Below, one piece after another: positions 1-7,805 of a stretch of 11,959 bases of DNA. The notes below the pieces were generated by a model that saw only the letters and a program-made list of their open reading frames with translations, had not been told where the DNA came from and did not search any database. The DNA is taken from positions 151,917 to 163,875 of the forward strand of contig BEXV01000025.1 of NCBI GenBank assembly GCA_003118195.1. The letters are read 5' to 3'. This DNA comes from Hemicentrotus pulcherrimus. Taxonomy: Eukaryota > Echinodermata > Echinoidea > Camarodonta > Strongylocentrotidae. A program made the position numbers and the translations under genes. How positions within the stretch are numbered: the first letter of the stretch is position 1; every line of letters starts with the position of its first letter.

Positions 1-318
1 GATACGCTGACATACGCTCAAATTCTCAGCCAAAATCTGTTTCTTCACGAACTCCCTTGCATATACCGGTAAGACAAATCCTGAACGAATGCTGATTGTA
101 TTACTAGCGTCCATAGAAAGGAATGGCAGCGCATGCATAGTATCCATCAACCGAATGCTGAGCATATGCTAATACAAAGAATCACCAGCAGATGCCCAAC
201 AGATGCCTAGCATCCTGCGACCGGTCAGGTGACGTGTCCCGGCTGACCCAAACTTCACCAAGATAGCTTTGACAGTCCACATCTCCAGACCAGTTCCACT
301 AACAGTTCCAGTACCAGC
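1..318. other. Unassigned DNA at the left edge
   Basis: GC content is moderate and there are short open frames on both strands, none resembling a known protein. The two short opposite-strand frames over 169-508 are mutually exclusive and motif-free. The missing 3' exons of UBE2F were looked for here on the minus strand and not found. Confidence 0.5.
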
Positions 319-508
319 ATGCCTTCCAAGAATTCTGATGGCAAGAAGGGGAAGAACTAGCCAGCCAAACCTGCCAAACAAGCAACCAAGACCGCATCAA
401 CAGCCGAGAACAAGGCTGCATCACGTCCCTGTGGATGATCATCTCCAAGCACCCCTGTCTGGACAGGCCAGAGTCCAACTCCACATTGTCACATGCTCAA
501 TATTTTGA
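319..508 (+). pseudogene. Possible relic of a Lys/Ala-rich (ORF1-like) coding region
   Basis: From an ATG at 319 the frame reads MPSKNSDGKKGKN, stop at 358-360, then PAKPAKQATKTASTAENKAA and a further stop. The basic, Ala/Pro/Thr-rich composition is unlike random AT-rich DNA and recalls the nucleic-acid-binding first ORF of some retrotransposons or a histone-H1-like tail. No zinc knuckle or other motif is seen. It lies just upstream of the reverse-transcriptase relic but in another frame, so any link needs a large deletion. Low certainty. Confidence 0.2.
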
Positions 509-1440
509 ATATGTCCGGAACTGAAAATCGACCCCGGTGTACCTCTACGAACCCCTACGAATACAGCGAAAGTTTTGATGGGCGATAATCAAATCCCGGA
601 CAAGCGACACGTGAAATTGCTTGGCGTCGTCCTTAGAAGTGATCTTCGCTGGATGGAACACGCCAACTGCATTACTTCAAAAGCAGCCAAGGAACTCTAT
701 CTGCTATGGATGCTCAAACGTTTCCCTATGCCACTTCATGATTTGATTACAGTGTTATTTCCTGTATGAACATCTTTTGCACAAAAGACATTTGTTTTTA
801 CAGGTCCAAAACTGTGGAATTCTTTTTCAAACGATATTATACATTGTAATTCGATACAAATATTCAAAAGGAGACTTAGAAGCTTTATTCTAAATAGTTA
901 CTACATGTAGGCTATTGCATTCCCCAATCAAATATAATTTGTGGTGTGACTTTATGCAACTTTGATTGTTTCTTTTTATAAACATGTATGTATTTATCAA
1001 TGTTTTGCGTTTAAAAGTGATTTTCGTATTACTGAATCAGTTATTGTTTTTTTCCTCATAAAAAAATGATTCATAAAAATTACTTCTACAGGGGGGCTTC
1101 ACCCTACAAGCACTGCTTTTTATTTGACCCTCCTTCCCTTTCAATTTCACGTTTGTTTGTTTTTTGTGCAAACTGATCTATATGTATATGTATATGAATA
1201 TATGAATATGTGAATATGTTAAAATGTACCATTAAATATGAACAATTGAAAAAGGAAAAATAAATGATTGAATTAAATTGAATATAAGACCGGTTCTAGA
1301 ATACTGTTGTGTAGTATGACATTCGCCAATAAGTCCAACTGTGCTGAATGTCACACAACATCATGATACCTGGCATTGATCAAGTCAACGACAAAGCAAT
1401 AGCAGATCTATCCACCAAGCAGACACTTCACTTCCAATGA
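509..1440 (+). mobile_element. Decayed non-LTR retrotransposon, reverse-transcriptase C-terminal part, interrupted by a second element
   Basis: Frame 509-766 reads ...VLMGDNQIPDKRHVKLLGV, then LRSDLRWMEH, ITSKAAKELYLL and LKRFPMPLHDLITV. This order (KLLGV, D--W--H, KA---LY-L--LKRF) is the thumb region of CR1/Jockey-like reverse transcriptases. The next expected block, IRPVLEYCCVV-stop-HSPIS, resumes at 1284 in register, after about 517 inserted bases; the stop at 1317-1319 stands where Trp of the usual VWH is expected. After this, 1360-1437 reads IPGIDQVNDKAIADLSTKQ, faintly like an RNase H PG--GI--N--AD-L motif, which is a weak call. There are no intact ORFs, so it is a dead copy, antisense to UBE2F and probably in one of its introns. 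Confidence 0.75.
767..1283 (+). mobile_element. 5'-truncated non-LTR (CR1/L2-like) element nested in the older one
   Basis: Frame 770-910 encodes KTFVFTGPKLWNSFSNDII followed by SIQIFKRRLRSFILNSYYM and a stop. This is the usual C-terminal tail (GPKLWNSLP...FK--L--) of such elements. About 370 bases of AT-rich 3' UTR follow, including ggggggcttcaccctacaagc near 1091-1111, where GCTT and AAGC can pair. The end is AATAAATGATTGAATTAAATTGAA (AATAAA at 1259-1264), a short TTGAA-type terminal repeat. Both ends abut reverse-transcriptase sequence of the host element. The junctions are uncertain by a few bases because tat/ata occurs on both sides. No clear target-site duplication is seen, as is common in this group. 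Confidence 0.7.
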
Positions 1441-1767
1441 AGCTGATCTTCTACCCTCAGACAGAAAATCAAATACCTGAATACCAACCATCAAAGCAGC
1501 CGCTTACTATTCAAACATGAACAAATTCAATGTGCTAAAAAAAATTGCCTGGCAACCTGTCCACATACTTCATCCGATTATCTGTATAAGCTATCGGTGA
1601 CACTTGCCAACATTATTACTGCATCTGAAGAACAACAAGGAATTGCTTGCAGCCTTGCACACATTATCCTGGTGCCGAATCAAAGGATTCATGACTGATA
1701 TTTAGAATATATATAAATATAACAGACTTATTCTTTTTCCATCAGCAGAAAAAACAGAAATACTCAC
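1441..1767. other. UBE2F intron sequence 3' of exon C
   Basis: Starts (on the minus strand) with the donor GTGAGT and continues leftward into the retrotransposon relic. The part at 1441-1690 is less AT-rich and may be a further decayed piece of the same element, but no conserved block could be read. No exon is recognisable. Confidence 0.5.
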
Positions 1768-1838
1768 CTTAGACAGATCTGACCCTCTTCTGAAATATTG
1801 GGATGCCATATCTTTGTTTTGCATCTGACTTTTGGAGG
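1768..1838 (-). CDS. UBE2F: UBE2F exon C: HPN motif and catalytic cysteine
   Basis: The acceptor is TTTCAATAG before base 1838 (AG at 1840-1839) and the donor is GTGAGT from 1767. The exon is 71 bases, 23 codons plus AG: PPKVRCKTKIWHPN, then ISEEGQICL. The His-Pro-Asn tripeptide stabilises the oxyanion in E2 enzymes, and the Cys eight residues after its Asn is the thioester site. The leftover AG would begin a Ser or Arg codon; UBE2F has Ser-Leu-Leu next, so an exon starting with C or T outside the window is expected. Confidence 0.92.
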
Positions 1839-3427
1839 CTATTGAAAGAATACCAGGAGGAAAGAAATTACCCCGGTATGTTCAGACCGACATAGAATGA
1901 TATGCTTTCGCATTATGAAACAAAATCACAAATTATTTCAATAAATGAACATAAGGGTAATTTCAATAGCATATTGTATTACCCATTTAAATAAAATTTG
2001 ATGGAGTAAATTTGTCTCCCTTTTCCCCCTGCACCATATAACTGTCTGTGTAAAGTTAGGAAATATCTTTAAATGTACACAGCAACAATACAAACAACAA
2101 TAAATATAATTGTCATTTAAGACAGGTATAGACTTAGCCTGGACTTCAAACTTACACATACAATGTACATGTATGTTTAGACTAATGGTTCTAAATTTAA
2201 GGCATTAAGAATCAATCTACTGTATGTAGCACATGAAAGTGAATAACTACATCATTTGCCTAAATCACACAATGGTATTTCTCTACAACATTAATGGTTA
2301 AACAGGACACAATTCTAGATTCTTACCGCTATGTTGTATTCTTCTGTTAGAGTGAGTTCAAAGATGAATTTACCATCCTTCCAGTAGCCCTCTTCGGGAG
2401 ATATTGTTAAGAGACTATGGTGAAGTTTGTGAACATCAGGAAAATGAACTTTACATGTCTCTGCAAAATGAAAAAAAATATAATTAATGCAGTGAAAATA
2501 TTAACAAGAATGCTTTTAACACTATTCAGTGAAAACTTTGTAATGTCAGAGTGAGGGTAATTTCTAAAAGTGATTGTAAACTCAAACTTATCAATTTCAA
2601 TCCCAGTTCAAACGCATTCCAGGTCTACTCAGCACTATATCTTTGTCAATCTTTTTCAAAGATCCTTCCCGATGAAAATTCAACTATATATCAATGGAAA
2701 ACAGAATGAAGGTAGAATGCAAATATAAGGAGTAAAAAATATTTTCTTTTTTTGTATTGCACAATTGAACACTTTCAATTTTCAGAGCTTTGATAGATTT
2801 TGAGTTTACGTAGAGCTGTTTCTCCTCTGACAGACACTAAAATAACATGTAATTGAAATTATTGTACTCGATAGATTTTAAGCTTTTGTTTATAAATATA
2901 TAATTCATCTATTTCATTTCTCACTTACGACACAGCCTTTAAGAAGAGATAAACCTAAATGCATAATTTTACACTTGACTTCTTGATTTTGTACTTTTTC
3001 CAAACTTAAAAAGCAGTTAAGAAAAAACCAGTCCCCGAGAAGAATGATGAATTGCAACTTCCGGTATCTTCCTTTACAAGAGGGTGGTATGGCCGATTCT
3101 TTCCATTGCAAGTAGAGAGAGGTACTACTGTGGTAGTTGTGACTATGAATTTAAACGATGAATGAGCGTGTATGCACATGCCACAACTGTCTCCCCTCTA
3201 CTAGCTATGACTTTTTTGTTCCCTTCTCACAATAAATTGACCTTGTCAAAACACATATCCTTACTTGGTAAGCTGGATGTCATTTCAGGCACTTCTTTGA
3301 TAAGCAATCTGTCTCGTATTGAAACCCGCTTTGTTGAATTGTTGAGGTCTGGTGATTTGGAGTTGGAACCAGATGATTTTCTGGCTGCATCTTCCTTTAA
3401 TTTCTTTGACAGAGTAATCATAATTAA
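1768..3427 (-). CDS. UBE2F: NEDD8-conjugating enzyme E2, UBE2F-like (5' three coding exons; gene continues off the left edge)
   Basis: Role (family knowledge): accepts NEDD8 from the UBA3-NAE1 E1 as a thioester and passes it, with RBX2, to cullin-5, in nucleus and cytosol. Seen: three minus-strand exons, 3427-3265, 2460-2327 and 1838-1768, with consensus GT-AG borders and compatible phases (1, 0, 2), give 120 residues plus two bases. Residues 1-52 start MITLSKKLKE and include RVSIRDRLLIKEVPEM, the E1-docking N-terminal extension typical of UBE2F; residues 53-97 include KTCKVHFPD and EEGYWKDGKF, the E2 core; residues 98-120 include KIWHPNISEEGQICL, with the HPN motif at 109-111 and the catalytic cysteine at 119. 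UBE2M has a different N terminus, so UBE2F is preferred. The remaining 60-70 residues (usual length about 185) are not visible in 1-1767 and should lie left of the window. Start: the first ATG of the exon has A at -3. A splice acceptor six bases upstream suggests a non-coding first exon further right. Confidence 0.93.
1839..2326 (-). other. UBE2F intron between exons B and C
   Basis: 488 bases, AT-rich, donor GTAAGA at 2326 and acceptor TTTCAATAG at 1839. No repeats or coding-like frames worth naming; the frame 2159-1938 is AT-driven and has no motif. Confidence 0.7.
2327..2460 (-). CDS. UBE2F: UBE2F exon B: N-terminal half of the E2 fold
   Basis: The acceptor is TTTTGCAG just before base 2460. 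The first two bases complete a Lys codon with the last base of exon A. Then 44 codons run from TCKVHFPD through HKLHHSLLTISPEEGYWKDG to EEYNIA, ending at 2327 before the donor GTAAGA. The order of blocks (CKVHFPD, L-T-SP-EGYW-GKF-F, YN) is that of the first helix end and beta-meander of UBE2F. No stop or frameshift is present. Confidence 0.93.
2461..3264 (-). other. UBE2F intron between exons A and B
   Basis: 804 bases, donor GTAAGG at 3264 and acceptor TTTTGCAG at 2461. AT-rich; the frame 3111-2914 has no recognisable domain and is not flanked by a splice pair that keeps the UBE2F frame. Confidence 0.7.
3265..3427 (-). CDS. UBE2F: UBE2F exon A: start codon and E1-docking N-terminal extension
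   Basis: ATG is at 3421-3419 on the minus strand. The exon encodes 52 codons plus one base, ending ...MTSSLP then A, followed by the donor GTAAGG at 3264. Six untranslated bases (TTAATT) precede the ATG, and before them stands a pyrimidine-rich acceptor ending TTTTGACAG (AG at 3429-3428), so the real 5' UTR is probably spliced. The peptide aligns by eye with the vertebrate UBE2F start (Leu-Ser/Ala-x-Lys-Leu-Lys, then RVS-RD-LL-KEV). A Ser/Asn/Lys-rich linker occupies residues 15-30. Confidence 0.93.
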
Positions 3428-3929
3428 CTGTCAAAATAGAAACAAAAATATACAAAATAGGTAAAAAATGTATAGTATTAAAACTTCATAATTTTTCTGA
3501 GCAGAGCGTTATTTATGGGCTCACGGTCGTGCTATGTTGAGCGCACATACATGCAGATTGTAGGTCCATTTCTTTTTTTTCCCCATCCACACTTGAAAGT
3601 ACAAAAAAATCCTGTTCAATTCATATTGTTTGATACCGAAAGCTTCAGTCTCTGAAATCGATAGTTGTTCCACAGAGACTAAGACTGGCTCAAAAGTGTG
3701 TCATACATGTTAGTGAGTGGGAAGTTAAGCAATGCAGTTCATGGGATTGCCAACCTTTTCGCACGCAGTAGCTTCAAGAAAACTGGACAGATCAGCTGAA
3801 AGTAAGTCCTTACATTTTTATATTTTACAATGATTTTCTATGTAATTTTTTTTAATTAAATCTATTTTCTTTCCAATCCACAATTCCCTAAATCGTCAAA
3901 TCAAACTGCACAATGGATGGTTTGCTCTT
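3428..3929. other. Region upstream of UBE2F exon A; likely 5' UTR intron
   Basis: Immediately upstream of the start codon on the minus strand is an acceptor (AG at 3429-3428), so this stretch is probably intronic. A possible minus-strand donor, AAAGAG|GTAAGA, lies at about 4078-4073, inside the palindrome arm, but no first exon or promoter could be confirmed. Confidence 0.35.
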
Positions 3930-4545
3930 TGACGTGCAGAGTTTGGCGCTTGTGTACATGTACTTAAGCAACCATTTTTGACCCGTAACTCTGGCGTATT
4001 AAAACATACCAAAAATAAACTAAATCTTTATCAATTGTTCAAATAATGGTCATGATATAAACTTGTTTCATTTCTTACCTCTTTCGTGTCAATTTTCTTA
4101 TTTTTTTTTGCAGTTTTTTTCCTAAAACCAAAGACAGTATAATATTCACTTTCTCGCAGGTTTAACGGCAAACCTCTGCACAATTACAATACAATTGCAT
4201 ATTGTATTGTACCGACGAAGGGCCAGGTTGTGGGCGCACGAGTGTGCGTGAAGTCGATTAATAGAGTCGATAACTTCATATACGCTATATTGTGCAGCGG
4301 TTTGACGTGAAACCTGTGAGAAAGTGAATATTCTAATGTCTTCGTTTTAATTATTAGGAAAAATACTCCCAAAAAAGATAATAAAATTGACATGAAAGGG
4401 GTAAGAAATCCAACAAATTTATAACATGACCATTATTTGAACAATTGATGAAGATTAAGTTGATATTTTGGAACATTTTAGTAGGGAATCTCCACACTGG
4501 AGTTTGGGTCAAAAATGGATACGAAAGCGACTAGCGCCCAGAGTG
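3930..4545. repeat. Large imperfect palindrome (foldback-type repeat), arms about 256 bp
   Basis: The left arm (about 3930-4185) and the reverse complement of the right arm (about 4289-4545) match along their length. The 23-bp word caattgttcaaataatggtcatg (4032-4054, inverted at 4425-4447) is identical; so are ccatttttgaccc (3972-3984 and 4506-4518), aatattcactttctc (4141-4155 and 4318-4332), ctgcacaat (4177-4185 and 4289-4297) and ggcgct (3945-3950 and 4533-4538). The sum of paired coordinates stays near 8474-8490, so indels are small. By eye the arms are perhaps three-quarters identical. The 103-bp centre holds its own hairpins. No transposase frame. A foldback or long-TIR non-autonomous DNA transposon is the likeliest origin. 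Confidence 0.8.
4186..4210. repeat. Perfect 10-bp-stem hairpin at the palindrome centre
   Basis: acaatacaat (4186-4195), a 5-base loop tgcat, then attgtattgt (4201-4210). A second small hairpin, cgcac-gagt-gtgcg, lies at 4235-4248. Both sit between the two arms of the large palindrome. Confidence 0.7.
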
Positions 4546-5600
4546 AACAGTTCCGCATTGACGTCCCAAAAGTAACAGCTACACCACATGCACACAATTT
4601 ATATAGACATGGTAACACCAGGACTCATTACTTATTACAGTAATCATCATCGACTTTTTATGTTGTTAATGATCTGTCTTGATTACTTCAGTCTTAGAAA
4701 TGTTGAATGTCTTCACTGTGTGTCACTGCACTGCACCGCTGGAAGGTTGGAATTGCAACAGCTACAGACAGTGCAGTACAGTGCAATTCACAGTGCAATG
4801 CCAATGGCAATGCAATGCAGTAATAATAATAGCAATGCAAGTATTCGTTTCTGCTCGAGCAAACTAAGACTTTGAGTAAGATTTACTGCAGAGTTGAACT
4901 TACAAATGTACAGTCTAATTTACTTCGTTACTTACTAACCTAAATATCATGGGAAGCACTTCTTTCTCTAAATATCCCGCACCATATATGGCTAGAAGTA
5001 CACCGACCTGAAGGGAATTTTACAAGCAGCTCATAATGTAAAACAAAACAAAGTGTTATGGTATCGTTGAAGAGAAAGAAGGAAGTGGGCTGATTATAAA
5101 GAGAGGGTAATGAATTTGGCGCTTTTCAGTTGGATAGATTTCTGAACTAGCGCCATGAATTTCAGTATGTTCTCGTATGCCAGCCTTTGATAACATTACA
5201 ACCAGTATGAAATATCATTACATAGACCTAAAATTATCAAATCTTCTTCTTCTTGGCTTGGCTTCCTCCAGTTTGGAGAACTGCAGTTGGTGCACGCAGG
5301 TGTTGGTAGTACACATATTAATAATGAGGTTTACAGTGGCATCACATACATGTAGTAGAACGTTTAACATGGAGGTCAAGTCTCATTATATGGGCAGACA
5401 AAGTTCATTACTTGTGTGCTAGCTTGATATTCATCTGTCAAATTATGTCTCACTATACATTGAGTACTGAAAGGAGCACCAAAAATAGGAATAAACCACG
5501 GATAAGTTATACTCCTGTGATTAATTTCAGAGCATCTACTGCAAACAAACTAAGTGCGCACTTTTTCATTCGACACGAATCCAACAGTTTGAATGACAAA
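4546..5600. other. Unassigned intergenic DNA
   Basis: AT-rich with scattered short frames. The only structured part is a cluster of CAGTGCA/TGCAATG-like words at 4713-4838. The frame 5412-5639 contains RASTANKLSAHFF, faintly similar to the C-terminal region of some CR1-like elements, but the following conserved WNSLP block is missing, so I do not call it. Confidence 0.5.
4713..4838. repeat. Degenerate cluster of CAGTGCA / TGCAATG words
   Basis: Repeated cactgcactgcac, cagtgcagtacagtgcaattcacagtgcaatg and tgcaatgcag words with irregular spacing, followed by taataataatag. It behaves like a decayed microsatellite of 6-8 bp period and is rich in TGCA palindromes. Confidence 0.5.
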
Positions 5601-5879
5601 ATCCATAATTTCTTTGCTACATTTATATTAAAAAACTGATTTGCTAAGTATACTTTATTCAAGATATATTTAATATATCTTAATATAACTTAATATAACT
5701 TGGTGCAGAGCTTGTTGAAGTGTTAGTCCAGATGCTGTTTTACAATATCCATAATTTCTTTGCTACATTTATATTAAAAAACTGATTTGCTAAGTATACT
5801 TTATTCAAGATATATTTAATATATCTTAATATAACTTAATATAACTTGGTGCAGAGCTTGTTGAAGTGTTAGTCCAGAT
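5601..5879. repeat. Exact tandem duplication, two 133-bp copies (period 146)
   Basis: 5601-5733 and 5747-5879 are identical base for base as read, separated by 13 bases (gctgttttacaat). Identity over 133 bp implies a recent duplication or gene conversion, while other repeats in the window are decayed. Each copy runs from atccataatttctttgctac, through an AT-rich taatataact repeat, to ttgaagtgttagtccagat. Confidence 0.9.
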
Positions 5880-5927
5880 TGTAAAACAGCATTTGGACTA
5901 ACACTTCAACAAGCTCTGCATCAAGTT
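5843..5927 (+). repeat. 37-bp-stem hairpin with an 11-nt loop
   Basis: 5843-5879 (aacttggtgcagagcttg...) pairs with 5891-5927 (...aagctctgcatcaagtt) around the loop tgtaaaacagc. There are only two mismatches, and both would be G-U wobbles in plus-strand RNA, so that RNA would pair along all 37 positions. The loop plus right arm is an inverted copy of 5697-5746 from the first duplicate (50 bp, two differences). The size suits a microRNA-like precursor, but a foldback element end is equally likely. Confidence 0.85.
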
Positions 5928-6080
5928 AGTCACGTGCTATTTCTATAATTTGTCGTTTCATTGTAAATGTTTGTAAATAATTATTATATTATGCTTTGCA
6001 TGAAATAAAATCATTTGAATCATGTGAACTTTTTGCTTCTTCCCAATAAAGTTCAAGAATAAGTTCAAGTTCAAGATATT
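5928..6080 (+). mobile_element. Possible 3' tail of a non-LTR retroposon
   Basis: The stretch ...tgctttgcatgaaataaaatcatttgaatcatgtgaac, followed by ttcaag repeats near 6050-6077, looks like the end of a CR1/L2-like element: AATAAA at 6005-6010 then a TTGAA/TTCAAG terminal microsatellite. No coding tail precedes it, only the hairpin unit. It resembles the tail at 1240-1283. Confidence 0.4.
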
Positions 6081-6668
6081 TCAAAACCAGGCAGGTTCAG
6101 ACAATGATAGATTTCTTTCTAATTTTTGTAATTTACTAATATCCACTGATGTATACGCCATGGAAGCCAAGGTCCACATACGCCAGGCCAACTATAGAGT
6201 AGTAACCGGTAACATATACATTCAAACTTGACGAATCTATCTTCCACAAAAAGACACATACGTGCAGCCTGTAGATGTTGGATGGCGCCAGCTCGAGTTG
6301 GGCAAATTAATGGTTCAGAGAACAATTCAACAGTAGGAAAACAGACTGCATTCCTTCGTAGTTGCTGCTTAGGTCTCGTAAAAAAAGGTTTGGTTTTCAA
6401 AACCACTAATTTAATTGACACCCAATAAAACCTATTTTAAAACGGGTTCAAGAATATAGGCAGGCCGCAGTCTAATTGGTCAAATCTATGACACCACGTG
6501 ACCGCGTGCAACTTTTTTTCTCTCTACCACGCCTATCGTGCAAGAAAGTTTCCACCAAAAATTGATTACCCACGGTTAAAGGTGACATGATAATGCACGG
6601 TTGAGGTGCGCATATGCTATCTCTGACGCGTACAAAATTACAGGTTTACAAGGCGTGATGAAATATGC
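6081..6668. other. Unassigned intergenic DNA
   Basis: A 100-codon minus-strand frame (6421-6119) and a shorter plus frame overlap here; neither shows a domain. From about 6470 the sequence is a little richer in CpG, with tgacaccacgtgaccgcgtg near 6488-6507 containing an E-box-like cacgtg. Confidence 0.4.
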
Positions 6669-6692
6669 CACTGACCTTGAACGAGGTCAGTG
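6669..6692. promoter_or_regulatory. Everted AGGTCA half-sites in a 9-bp perfect hairpin
   Basis: cactgacct-tgaacg-aggtcagtg: two AGGTCA nuclear-receptor half-sites in everted orientation with 6-bp spacing. The left one reads TCAAGGTCA on the minus strand, the extended half-site favoured by NR5A/ERR-type monomeric receptors. It lies 1.1 kb before GGACT. Function is inferred only from the motif. Confidence 0.35.
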
Positions 6693-6789
6693 TGAAATGC
6701 ACGTTAAGTGGGTTCAATTTGCAAGGACATAGGGATGTATTGCAGTCCCTAATAGAGACTTTTGGATTTGCACGTCGACAGCTTTGACT

Positions 6790-6815
6790 GCACTGCGCAT
6801 GCGTCACGTCGTCTC
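6790..6815. promoter_or_regulatory. NRF1-like and CRE-like sites in a CpG-rich patch
   Basis: tgcgcatgcgtcacgtcgtc contains a near-consensus NRF1 palindrome (GCGCATGCG) joined to a CRE/ATF-like gtcacgtc. CpG density at 6770-6840 is clearly above the surroundings. This is typical of housekeeping promoters, but no start site or first exon can be read, and the next ATG of a real gene is 1 kb away. Confidence 0.3.
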
Positions 6816-6875
6816 AGTCGGCGATCGAGAATGCGTCAACCTTGATTTTCCTAAATCTAGTACGGTACTAGTGTG

Positions 6876-7175
6876 CCGCGTGCGCAAAAAACAGTTCCTC
6901 AGGTAGACAAAGGAACATCCCTTCCCTGCTATTATGTAAAAATGTGTAGAACATGTGTCACATGCATATATTCACCTGTTCTACACATTTTTAGATAACA
7001 GCAGTGATCGAAGGAATGTTGTTTTACCGCGTGCGCAAAAAAAAATATATAGTTCCTCAGGTAGACAAAGGAACATCCCTTCCCTGCTAATATGTGTAGA
7101 ACAGGTGTCACATGCATATTCACCTGTTCTACACACGTTTACATAATAGCAGTGAAGGGGTGTTGTTTTGTTTAC
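6876..7175. repeat. Tandem pair of a 150-bp palindromic (MITE-like) element
   Basis: Copy 1 begins at ccgcgtgcgcaaaa 6876 and copy 2 at 7027 (period 151). Both contain gttcctcaggtagacaaagg, aacatcccttccctgcta and a central hairpin. In copy 2 the core is a perfect 15-bp stem, tgtgtagaacaggtg (7093-7107) and cacctgttctacaca (7121-7135), with a 13-base loop. The inversion continues outward with mismatches to gtagacaaag (7061) and ttgtttac (to about 7175). In copy 1 the core is 6943-6957 with 6973-6987, with one mismatch. No coding capacity. Confidence 0.85.
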
Positions 7176-7805
7176 AAAAGCAATTGTTGAGGGTAGAATG
7201 AGGAACTGTGTATTTTGTCCTCTTTCTTTGTCCGTCAGGCTCATAGTGTTATTTCCTGCATGCATGTATATCGTCGAGTGAAATCTAAAAGATTTCTAAT
7301 TGTAGTCAACATGGGCAGTTAAGTACGTTGACACACATGATCAGACGGCGTTCGTCGTGTTCTCGTCCACTCAATCTAAAAGTCCCTAATGATAATGAAA
7401 ATGAACTCGACTAATCTCGTTTATGATCAATTCGTGACTTAACCTGCGTGCAGTGCATATTCACTAAAGAACTCGCAAACATGAACTTATTTGTATACTC
7501 CAATGCCTTTACACAAAACAGTGCAAAGTTCAGTCATTTCATTGAGAATACTTCTATATAGCTACACAATTATCACTGAACAACATCAATAGACTTTGGT
7601 CAGTTTGTGAAAGGTGCAAAAATTAAACTTGTGTACATTATCTGTGATAATATTTATATCTCTTGACCAGATTTAGAAAGCTTGAATCACACAACTACTT
7701 CCAACAAGCTTCTGACTTATTCTTGAAAGGTAGAACACGTGGTGGAGAAAGGTAGGCTACACGAAGCTTTTTTAAAGCGATTATCATCAGAATCAGTTTA
7801 CAATA
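7176..7805 (+). other. Upstream region and probable 5' UTR of GGACT
   Basis: No TATA box or other clear core promoter could be fixed. The ATG at 7806 is in good context. Palindrome copy 2 ends about 630 bases upstream. Short frames here are motif-free. Confidence 0.4.

Noticed and set aside
2914..3111. Extra UBE2F exon candidate on the minus strand
   Set aside because: Exons A and B join directly in phase with the conserved LP-TCKVHFPD sequence, leaving no room for an inserted exon.
3162..3464. 100-codon plus-strand open frame
   Set aside because: It lies over UBE2F exon A on the opposite strand; the minus frame has clear UBE2F homology and splice sites.
4184..4393. 69-codon minus-strand frame with a hydrophobic start
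   Set aside because: It lies within the inner arm and spacer of the large palindrome; hydrophobicity comes from T-rich DNA.
5412..5639. 75-codon plus frame with RASTANKLSAHFF, possible CR1-like C terminus
   Set aside because: The following WNSLP and FK--L blocks are missing; similarity is too short to claim.
6119..6421. 100-codon minus-strand frame, Trp/Cys-rich
   Set aside because: No domain, and an overlapping plus-strand frame of similar quality; no splice pair or regulatory context.
6876..7175. CRISPR-like repeat pair
   Set aside because: Only two long diverged units, in animal nuclear DNA; palindromic element duplication explains them.
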